A stretch of DNA of 64,000 nucleotides, from the NCBI GenBank assembly GCA_016169945.1, contig JADLSH010000390.1:1612001-1676000 (forward strand). The letters are read 5' to 3'. Below the pieces are notes generated by a model. It saw only the letters and a program-made list of their open reading frames with translations. It was not told where the DNA came from and did no database searches. Source of the DNA: Trachythela sp. YZ-2020. Taxonomy: Eukaryota > Cnidaria > Anthozoa > Malacalcyonacea > Clavulariidae. The position numbers and the translations under genes were made by a program. Within the stretch, counting starts at the first letter, position 1, and the number at the start of each line of letters is the position of its first letter. Positions 55,653 through 64,000 of this stretch are shown piece by piece.

Positions 55653-58600
55653 ATGCCTGTTATTGATAAGAGAGATACTCTGAACAAGCTAATTTTAAGT
55701 GAATTACCATTTTATAATATTAATTTTATTCAGGAATTTAACTTCAACAATAGTATAACCACTAATCTTCCTACAATTAAAGATTTCGATAGATATCCTA
55801 GCATGCATGAACTTGGTTTATTTAATTTAAATACAGCTTCTGATGCGAACACTGAAAGTTCTAACTTAGATCATCAAATCTTACAAACTCAGTATTATTC
55901 ACCACATAAATTTAGTAACTTAAAGAAACATCAAACGAAATATTTTACTGATACCAGTTTTTCGTTGCTACATAATAACGTGAGGAGCTTGAAACGTAAT
56001 TTAGAAGATTTTCAAACGCATTTATTATCTCAGCTTGATTTCAACTTTAGCGTTATGGGTATTACTGAAACCAAGATTAGAGATAATAAGATTTCTAACT
56101 TTAATCCTGAGATACCTGGCTATAATTTTGAATTTGTTCCAACACCATTGGCTTCAGGAGGGGTGGGTATGTACATTAGAAACGATCTGCGTTATTCAGT
56201 CCTTGAAAAATGTTCCAATATTGCTTTTCAAGCTCTTTGGGTTGAAATCCAAATTAGTAATGGGAAAAATATTATTTGTGGTGTCTTATATAGACAACAT
56301 AACTCTCCTGAGAGTTTTCAAAATTATTTTGAGGATACTATACACAAGTTTACAGCTTCAAGCTCAAACAAATCAATATATATTATGGGTGACTTCAACA
56401 TAGATCTTCTTAAAGCTCAAGTTTGCGATTTTGCTCAAAATTTCTTATTTACTCTTCAAAGTTATGCCCTTACACCAACCATAGATAAACCTACCAGAAT
56501 ACATAACAATTCTGCTACACTGATCGATAATATTCTTGTTAATGATATTGAAAATTCTATCCTAAGCGGCAATATTACCTCTGATATTAGTGATCATTTC
56601 TCACAGTTTTGTATTATACAGTCAAATATTGAAACAAACAAGCAACGTAAAGAAAAAATGCGAGATTTTTCTCGTTTTTCAGAAACAAATTTTATTAATG
56701 ATATGGCATTAATTGATTGGAATCTTCTTATCACCAATAAGGGAGGTAATGTGGACAAATTGTTTAATGCCTTTTATGACAAAGTAAATAAACTGGTAAA
56801 TAAACATGCCCCAGTGAAACCAATTTCTAAACGTATGATAAAGAGATCCTCTAAGCCTTGGATCACAAAGGGAATTAGAAGGTCTATTATCATAAAAAAT
56901 AAGTTATTTTACTCGGGAGATAAAGAAAATTATAAAATATATCGAAATAAAATAACAAAACTAACACGTATTAGTAAAAAAACATATTATCATGAGTATT
57001 TTAACAATAATCTCAAAAATATGAAAAAAACTTGGGAAGGTATTAATAATTTGATAAATCGCAAAAAGAAGCATAAAATGATTACAAAATTGAAGTGTCC
57101 GAACAAAAATGAGTTCATTAGTAATCCAAAAGATATCCCTGACGTTTTGAATAAGTATTTTTCCACTATAGGACAAAAACTGGCATCAAAATTGCCTAAT
57201 TCTCATACACATTTTAGTCATTACTTAAAAACTAAAAACTATTCAAGTTCGTTTTATTTTAATCCTGTCACCCCTGTTGAAGTTGAATTTGAAATCGCCT
57301 CATTATGTGTTAGCAAATCTGTTGGACTATATTCTTGTCCTACACGTTTACTGAAATGTATAAAGCAACAAGTATCTTGGCCATTGGCAGAACTCATGAA
57401 TTCTTCAATCCTAAGTGGAACGTTTCCGTCAAAACTAAAGCATGCTAAAGTAGTTCCAATCTACAAAACTAATGATGAAACCGATCCAGGAAACTACCGA
57501 CCAATTTCATTACTTTCTAATTTTAATCGAATTTTTGAAAAATTAATGTGTAAAAGACTTCAAAGTTTCTGTGACAAATATAAGATTCTTTATGAAAAGC
57601 AATATGGGTTTCGAGCAAATCATTCAACACAACATGCTGTTGTTGATATTGTAAATAATATCCACAACAACATGGACAAAGGCTTATTTTCGTGTGGTGT
57701 CTTCATTGACCTCAAAAAAGCGTTTGACACAGTTGATCACTCCATACTTCTAAATAAATTAGAACACTATGGTATTCGAGGTATTATAAATAACTGGTTT
57801 CAGTCTTATTTAACTGATCGAATACAGACAGTTCAAATTGGACAAAATATATCACCAAAAGAAACAATTAGATTTGGAGTTCCACAGGGCTCAGTCTTGG
57901 GACCTCTACTCTTCCTCATTTATATAAATGATATTCATACATCATCTAAAGTATTACAATTTTATTTGTTTGCTGACGACACAAATTTATTATACGCAGA
58001 TAGAAAATTAAAAAATCTTGAAGCAGTAATTAATCAAGAACTGGTGGGAGTCTGCAAATGGTTAAATGCAAATAAATTGACTATTAATTTAAATAAAACA
58101 AACTATGTTATTTTTCGTTCCAATAAAAAACGCGTTAACTATCAACCTTGTATAAAATTATTTGATAATAGAGCAAACAAATCAATTGAAATTGAGTGTA
58201 AAGAATTTGTAAAATATTTAGGACTTATTATTGATAAAAACTTATCATGGAAACACCACATAGAAAATATTGCTTCTAAAATAAGTAAGTCAATAGGAAT
58301 AATCACGAGACTTAGGCATTTTGTGCCTCTCTCAACTCTACTTAATATATATCGTAGCTTAATTCAACCATATCTAACGTATGGTATAATTGTTTGGGGC
58401 CGAGCGTCAAAGGCGTATTTAAATAAGTTACTTGTTCTTCAGAAACGAGTTTTGCGGCTAATGAACTTTAAAGGTTATAAAGAACATGCCATCCCTCTTT
58501 TCACTAATTTAAACGTTTTACCCTTGAATATGATTTATTATAAATCGGTGTGTAATTTGATGTATGATGTCTCTAACAGCTCTTGTCCATCAACAATCTC

Positions 58601-58874
58601 CGATTATTTTAATCGTTCCAGAAACATTCATACACATAAAACTAGGCATTGTGCATCTAATAATTTTTACATTGAATATTCAAGACTAAATAAATTAAAT
58701 GCCTCTTTTGCGAGATCCGGTGCGAAAATATGGAACAATATACCTGGCAATGTACGCGAATTAGGGAAAAAGAAATTTAATAAGGCATTGCAAAATTCTT
58801 TACTTACAATTCTTGAGCTGGAGGATGATTATGTTGATGTCCCTGTATTAGTTCAATTAATGGCTAAACAATAG
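55653..58874 (+). CDS. LINE ORF2: AP-type endonuclease and reverse transcriptase, intact
   Basis: One 1073-codon frame with no lesion. Endonuclease: 'LLHNNVRSLKRN' (about residue 105), 'GITETKI' (about 135, catalytic Glu), 'YIMGDFNIDLL' (about 245) and 'SDISDHFSQF' (about 312, Asp-His pair). RT: 'NYRPISLLSNFNRIFEKL' (about 620), 'FIDLKKAFDTVDH' (about 685), 'PQGSVLGPLLFLIYIND' (about 743), 'FADDTN' (about 772, catalytic Asp pair) and 'LGLIIDKNLSW' (about 860). The C-terminal end holds 'SGAKIWNNIPGNV'. These are all the residues a CR1/L2-type ORF2 needs for nicking target DNA and copying its RNA. The intact length suggests recent insertion. Translation would follow ORF1, with a 78-bp gap between them. 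Confidence 0.88.
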   Translation: MPVIDKRDTLNKLILSELPFYNINFIQEFNFNNSITTNLPTIKDFDRYPSMHELGLFNLNTASDANTESSNLDHQILQTQYYSPHKFSNLKKHQTKYFTDTSFSLLHNNVRSLKRNLEDFQTHLLSQLDFNFSVMGITETKIRDNKISNFNPEIPGYNFEFVPTPLASGGVGMYIRNDLRYSVLEKCSNIAFQALWVEIQISNGKNIICGVLYRQHNSPESFQNYFEDTIHKFTASSSNKSIYIMGDFNIDLLKAQVCDFAQNFLFTLQSYALTPTIDKPTRIHNNSATLIDNILVNDIENSILSGNITSDISDHFSQFCIIQSNIETNKQRKEKMRDFSRFSETNFINDMALIDWNLLITNKGGNVDKLFNAFYDKVNKLVNKHAPVKPISKRMIKRSSKPWITKGIRRSIIIKNKLFYSGDKENYKIYRNKITKLTRISKKTYYHEYFNNNLKNMKKTWEGINNLINRKKKHKMITKLKCPNKNEFISNPKDIPDVLNKYFSTIGQKLASKLPNSHTHFSHYLKTKNYSSSFYFNPVTPVEVEFEIASLCVSKSVGLYSCPTRLLKCIKQQVSWPLAELMNSSILSGTFPSKLKHAKVVPIYKTNDETDPGNYRPISLLSNFNRIFEKLMCKRLQSFCDKYKILYEKQYGFRANHSTQHAVVDIVNNIHNNMDKGLFSCGVFIDLKKAFDTVDHSILLNKLEHYGIRGIINNWFQSYLTDRIQTVQIGQNISPKETIRFGVPQGSVLGPLLFLIYINDIHTSSKVLQFYLFADDTNLLYADRKLKNLEAVINQELVGVCKWLNANKLTINLNKTNYVIFRSNKKRVNYQPCIKLFDNRANKSIEIECKEFVKYLGLIIDKNLSWKHHIENIASKISKSIGIITRLRHFVPLSTLLNIYRSLIQPYLTYGIIVWGRASKAYLNKLLVLQKRVLRLMNFKGYKEHAIPLFTNLNVLPLNMIYYKSVCNLMYDVSNSSCPSTISDYFNRSRNIHTHKTRHCASNNFYIEYSRLNKLNASFARSGAKIWNNIPGNVRELGKKKFNKALQNSLLTILELEDDYVDVPVLVQLMAKQ

Positions 58875-59105
58875 GATTTTTATCTTTACGAATAGTTTCT
58901 ATTTTTTTGGCTTGATGATTGGGAAAGTTTCTAATTAAAATCGTTACTTAGGTTATATCTTAATAATAATGTGTGTTAATAAATTATTATAATTTTTCCT
59001 TTTTTTCTTTGTCATCCGCCTCGACTAGCTTTTTAGCTATTAGCGGATGACATTATCTACTCTTGTATATAGTCATTTTTGTATTAATAAATTTGTATTG
59101 TATTG

Positions 59106-60487
59106 TATTTTCAGGGAAAGTGACAATCGCCTGAGCGCTTTTCCATATAAACTAAAAAAGTTTCCCTTCGGAAGTGCACACTTCATGTGTGACGGATGTT
59201 AAGTGTTTTGTTTTACGTCACCTGCACCCAAGCTTTCAAATTTTCATGCTTTCAGAAGGAATAGATGGTTACTGGTGGACTCGAGAAGCCAAGGGCAAGG
59301 AGAAGACATGAAGTGTATTCTTAGAGTTGTGTTAGCATTTGCTATTTTGGTAAGCTATTTTCTGGTCAACTTTGAGACGGAATTGTCCACTACTTTATCT
59401 GATTACTTTTTTTTTTGGGCGGGGTTGTCATTCAATTCTTTGCTTAGGCTCATATGTCGTACTTTTCATTCGCCGAACTTAATTCAATGAATTAAAAACA
59501 TATGAAGCACGGCATGTGAATCAGAAAGCACGACACTTTATATTATTAATCACGCAGGTTTAGGTCTTGCTTCACGGCTGAAGCATGCACATGTTGGTTC
59601 AAACAGCCGTGCTTCACATGAATCGTTCCACATGCAAAAATTGTGAAACCTATAATTTAGATATTTATACTTTCAGTAAACTTTTGGCTCGTGAAAAGCA
59701 CGTAGACAGCGCTTCGTCAAGGTTTGCGCCATTTAAACGAGGAAACAAAGAGATTGTAGAGTGATTGTTTGGCTTTCACGGTTTTTTAGCCGAGTATAGG
59801 TAAACCATGAGTAGAGCAAATCTCACTATAATATAGTAGATATAGTTACGTCTTTAGTGCAAATGCCAATGCATTGCTGGCCCTGCTGGGGCCGGGTGTA
59901 CAAAATTTAACTCTTAAGTTAATACTTCTTAACTACCCGTTTTGTAGTTAAATAGTATAGTTAAGTCTAAAATATGTGATTCTGATTGGTTATGCTCCAT
60001 TTTTACAAACATCAGTTCCACTCAACACTACTCTACTGGCTTAGTATAAGATCATGTTTAGGCCTATTCTCTTCAACCGTATTGAAACGTACAGTTCAGC
60101 GTTTTCTTTCGGGTCTGATGACGAGATATGCTCTAGATCGAGAGCTTCCAAAAGGCAAAACAAAAAATACGCTACGTTTCGTTTGGAGTGAGAAACAGGC
60201 TCATTATTCATTAATACCGCTAGAGTAGAGCAAAGGATTCCAGATTCGTTAAAGTTTACGGATTCGAGTATTCGTAATTGGCGGCCGTTTCCACTGCAAA
60301 AGTAGGTTGTACTCGCTTTGGCTCAACTGTTGTTATAAAGATGTGCTGATTAGCAGATATTTAACGGAAAAATCTCGTAGTCGTAGTCGTTCTCGTAGCC
60401 GTCGTCAAATCTAAAGTTCCCTAGTATCAGTATGCAGATAGGTTCTCGTATACAAGCTTTAGCACTCCATATATTACAAACCAAAAC
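59106..60487. other. intergenic stretch, mostly unrecognised
   Basis: At 59308 an ATG opens 'MKCILRVVLAFAIL', hydrophobic like a signal peptide, followed by a gtaagc donor. It could be a first exon, but no partner is seen. 'tgaagcacggcatgtgaa' near 59500 and 'cagccgtgcttcacatg' near 59604 form an inverted pair. Near 60380 is a 'cgtagtcgtagtcgttctcg' repeat. Confidence 0.3.
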
Positions 60488-60818
60488 CAGGACCGCACAG
60501 AGACATTTTGGGGCGGAGCAAAAATAACTTTTGGGCCCTAGCTATTTTCCATCCTCAAAGATCTTTGGCGTCATGTGCGTGTTAAATAACATTCTCAATC
60601 TGCATTCGGTACTAAAATACTTTAGGGGTTCCGGATTTTGAAATCTAGGGTCTCAGGAATGGCAAATTCCTGCCTTCTGAGAGACTCTTTACAGTAACAT
60701 ATATCCATATTAAATATTATTATTATTATATTTCACTTCATTTCTATTTGGGGGCCCACTTTAGTTGGGGGCCTGGGCAAATTTCCCCCTTTGCCCCCCT
60801 CCCCTCTGGGCGGCCCTG
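60488..60818. mobile_element. hAT-type MITE (331 bp) with 8-bp TSD
   Basis: The tips CAGGACCGCACAGAG and CTCTGGGCGGCCCTG are imperfect inverted repeats. The TSD ACCAAAAC is at 60480-60487 and 60819-60826. The interior is non-coding with G and C runs near the right end. Confidence 0.78.
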
Positions 60819-61944
60819 ACCAAAACTATTAATTCGAATTTAGTTCGCGGATTTATCTAAAGCGAATATTATCTGTGAGTAAATTAAACAACCGCCCTAT
60901 AGGCTAAACTAGGAAAAGAGAGGGGAAAATGCTCAAGAGTTTAATACTCAGACATAGCAACACAACACATCTTGTTGTGCCAAACCACTTCTGAAAGTGC
61001 AACCAAAAATCGAGGAGAGCTCACTATATGAAATGAGTTATGTTTGTTATTAAGAAGTAAAAATAAAAACAATGAAAACAATACTGCTACAGTACTAGAA
61101 CCAAATGGTAGAAGGACCTAGAGCGTTCGCTATTGTCATATTTAAGTCAGACAAGTTTTAACTGCATGTAATTAGTTGTAGCGGGCAGGAAAAGTTGTGG
61201 ATTCAGTTGAAATAACCGTCCGAATACGAAGTTTGTATAAACTGCAGAGACAAACATAAACACACCAGCCAGTCAATCTTTCTACTTTTGTGCGGGTCGT
61301 GAAAGGGTAAAATGGAAACTGGGACTTGCCTTTTTTCAGTGGGAAAATGGGAATTGGATCACTAGGGCTTTTTTCCGGATTCAAAGTTTCAGTTGGGTAC
61401 AGTGGAAGTTGGGTCTGACGGTTTCTTCGCATAATATCGTCAATTGTAAAGATCACAACATAGATAATCCAGAAGACAGGGGACTGAACACGCAATAGAG
61501 CGGCAATATAACGACATCCGTCATACGCTTGTATCACCACAGCAACTGACCTTAATCAGAACACAGAAAAGGTTACGAGTACTGAATGATTTTTTCCTCT
61601 TTCTCTGTTCTTTGCATAAATTCGTCATCAATAATCATGGATTATTTCCGACCACTTAAGGTGGCTCGATATAGTAATCACAAAAACCTTATTCAAGAAT
61701 CGTGAAAACAAAACTTCATACTATATGTACAAACCCGCGTGACCATTTGTGCGCGTGGGAATATTAACGAAAAAACTTCCAAAATGATCTGACGTAAGCA
61801 GTTGCTCGCGCCATCTCGCGTCATTCCGCGTGTTATATACCGTTTTCATGTCAATTGCTGACGTCATTAAAAAATTCCACCTCTACTAGTTCGGTCGAGT
61901 GACGAAGCAATTTTCCCTTTCGTAAACGGTCGTGCTGAGTTAAA
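60819..61944. other. intergenic stretch before the MULE; possible MULE end near 61658
   Basis: A minus ORF of 122 codons (61540-61172) has no family resemblance. 'cttaaggtggctcgatatag' near 61658 looks like a MULE terminal sequence and would be the left end of the transposon whose gene starts at 61945; the matching right end is outside the window. Confidence 0.35.
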
Positions 61945-63763
61945 ATGGCGGATGCTAAAAATCTCAGTGTGAACGATTTCGATTATCTTTTTGACTCAGC
62001 CATTAAGGGAATCGACTGCCGTAACTTTTGGAAAGATTCGTCACCACAACAGAAAGAAGAAATTCAAACAAATGCATTGGAGAAGCTGCCAGAAGACTGC
62101 CAATACAGTAATACACCGTTCGAGAATTTATTGCAACTGGTCAGTCACAGTTCAGGTTGCATGTCACAACTGAACACATATCCGTGGAGAGTTTAGATGG
62201 ATGGTTGTTGGAATTTCAAGAAAGTAACGACATCAGTCTTAAGGTGAAGGTAAAGAAAAAACAGACAAAAGGATACCTCGTTCAAAATTACTAGGATGCC
62301 AACATAATACAAGAGTTTGTAGCCCAACCAAAGATCCCCAACGAAGACTGAAGCTTAACCCAACAGCTAGAGTAAAGAACACAAACTGCCCATTTCAACT
62401 TGTTGTCAAAATAGATTCCTGTAATGTCTGCATCATCGATCTGGACTGGAAGCACAACCACTCGACTGATAATCTTGAAGCATCTAACTTCAAGGACTTG
62501 TCGACAGAATCAATTGAAAAGATAAAGAAATTCTATGAAGCTGGTTACACTCCTTCTACAGCAAGACAACAATATCTTGCAGACCTTAGGGCCATTTGTA
62601 AAGACGATGTGGAGTTTCATATAAAGAAAGCTGACCGATCAACAACTCCACGAAGAAGGGACTTTCATTATATTTACAAACTGTTTGGCAACGAAAGATT
62701 TGGTGGAACGAATACTGATATGTTTGATAAACTAGTTGAAACACTGGAACGTTATAAGATGTGCAACCCAGAGGCAAGCACAGATTACCAACTTTATGGG
62801 GGTGAAAATATTCCACTTCTTGTTGCCATAGTCACACCGTTGATGAAGCGTGTCCACAAATATATTAAACAAAGTGGGGAGCTAGTTTTCGTTGATGCAA
62901 CATCAAACACTGAGGAGCACAATTTGAAAGTTTTCCTTTTTTGCACACATAGTGTTGTTGGGGCTTTGCCTTGTGCTATGTTGATAGCATCGGATGAAAA
63001 AGAATCTACACTGAAAAGTGGCTTTGAAATGCTTAAAAAGTGTCTTCCCGAAGATGCTTTCTATGGTCGAAGGTGCAATCAAGGCCCGGCAGTCATGATG
63101 ACAGATAACTGTGATGAAGAGTGAAGTGCATTGCAGTTTGTGTGGCCTTCTGTGAAACTTTTACTTTGTACATTCCATATCCTTCAACAAGTTTGGAGGT
63201 GGCTTCTTGACAAGAATCACCAGATCATTCAATCAGATAGGCCACACATACTCAGTATATTCAAAAAAGCATTGTATGCTGAATCAGAAGATTTGTTTGA
63301 AAGCTATTATAATGATGAACTTTTAAATTATGCATGTGAACCTTATGACAATGCAGTCATATACTTTGAGAAGATCTATGAAGATCGAAAGGACTTTGCA
63401 CATTGTTTCCGGTCAGAGTTGCTCTTAAGAGGAAATCAGACTAACAACTTTGTGGAGTCCCAATTTCTGTTTGTTAAGGATATTATTTTGAAGAGAACAA
63501 AGGAGTATAACGTTGTGGCACTAATCGAGAAGCTAACAGCAGAATTAGAAAGCCACTATAAAGAGAAGCTGTTGTCCATAGCAGATGGTAGTTTTGATGG
63601 CCATTTCAGGAGACGCTTTTTGGGAAAGGGAAAGACCAAGAATGATGTGCATGGGTACAAACAACCTAACGAAGAAGAGAAAGAGGCATTTTTAAGAAAT
63701 GTGAAGAAATATTCAAATGATGTATTCCAAGTTGCCAGCCTAACAGACTGTAACAAGAGGTAA
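61945..63763 (+). pseudogene. MULE transposase, with frame breaks and a premature TGA
   Basis: Pieces in order: 61945-62180 ('MADAKNLSVNDFDYLF...'); a frame change near 62170; another near 62235; then a Cys/His DNA-binding segment ('LGCQHNTRVC', 'NCPFQLVVKI', 'DLDWKHNHST'), as in FLYWCH/WRKY-GCM1-type MULE N-termini. From 62498 the DDE core follows: 'GELVFVDATSNTEEHNLKVF' with the first Asp near 62892, and 'MMTDNCDEE' with the second Asp near 63106. An in-frame TGA at 63122-63124 (probably CGA to TGA) cuts the frame; it resumes at once with 'SALQFVWPSVKLLLCTFHILQ', typical of MULE cores, and runs to 63761, where a gtaagc donor follows. The rest lies further right. Confidence 0.7.
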
Positions 63764-64000
63764 GCAAAGTAGAAAATTGTTCTTCTTTTTGGGTTAAAAA
63801 GTGTTTATCATATTTTCACTTGAAATGATCATGTTTGCAAATGCAAAACACCCTCACTTTCTAACCAATAACAATTATTATCTAACCTGAAATGAAAGGC
63901 CATACCTTGAAATGTATGATATCCGGCCAGATATCAAAACGTGCACCCCTGCCTGTCATATGAACAAATCACTATATACTTAACCCATTAGCTGGCAATG
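63764..64000. other. sequence after the last MULE exon
   Basis: A GTAAGC donor at the start suggests an intron; no further exon is seen before the window ends. Confidence 0.35.

Larger units (their letters stand above)
54690..59105 (+). mobile_element. near full-length two-ORF LINE, ORF2 intact
   Basis: ORF1 (54799-55574) and ORF2 (55653-58874) are followed by a 3' UTR ending in TTGTATTGTATTGTATT near 59105. The 5' limit is uncertain: the minisatellite may be target DNA or a 5' UTR. It is the best-preserved retrotransposon in the window. ORF2 carries both an AP-type endonuclease and an RT, as in CR1/L2-group LINEs. Confidence 0.75.

Overview
The window is nuclear DNA of an invertebrate animal, most likely a cnidarian or a similarly early-branching marine metazoan. 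It is AT-rich by eye. Its protein-coding pieces are spliced exons with GT/AG borders. The gene families (DUF6589-like, coral-type nucleoside-phosphorylase-like, MULE, P-like and hAT-derived elements, CR1-like and R2-like LINEs) fit that assignment. The species cannot be named from the sequence. No bacterial operon, rRNA or tRNA gene was seen.

Layout. 1-822 is a hAT-like non-autonomous element. 947-2895 holds the C-terminal exons of a flavin amine oxidase, frame-broken. 3707-8338 is an R2-like retrotransposon ORF on the minus strand, split by a LINE (3841-6403). 9146-12919 is a three-exon DUF6589-like gene. 15569-17265 is MULE-type element copy A. 17737-20133 is a nucleoside-phosphorylase-like gene. 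22240-32600 is a palindrome whose left arm carries MULE-type element copy B (22299-30063). Copy B itself holds a CR1-like LINE and a perfect-looking 1163-bp tandem duplication. 34691-37509 is a second palindrome carrying a hAT MITE. 37683-47480 is a third inverted repeat, whose arms are two copies of one gene fragment. Between those arms is a LINE, and inside the LINE is a 6020-bp P-superfamily transposon (40012-46031). 47700-48300 is a 23-bp minisatellite, 49475-50130 an integrase pseudogene, and 51400-54680 a 20-bp minisatellite split by an element with terminal inverted repeats. 54690-59105 is a LINE with an intact 1073-aa ORF2. 61945-63763 is a decayed MULE transposase running towards the window end.

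Most of the window is transposons inside transposons. Target-site duplications (8 bp for hAT and P, 9 bp for MULE, 5 bp for one LINE) and empty sites kept in the opposite palindrome arm let the order of insertion be read directly. The most unusual unit is the P-like transposon. It has 8-bp TSDs and near-perfect terminal inverted repeats, and carries two convergent genes: a broken P-type transposase and an intact 465-aa second protein with a SAP-like C-terminus. The host-type genes (amine oxidase, DUF6589-like, phosphorylase-like) show no functional link to one another, and each has either a frame break or missing ends within the window.
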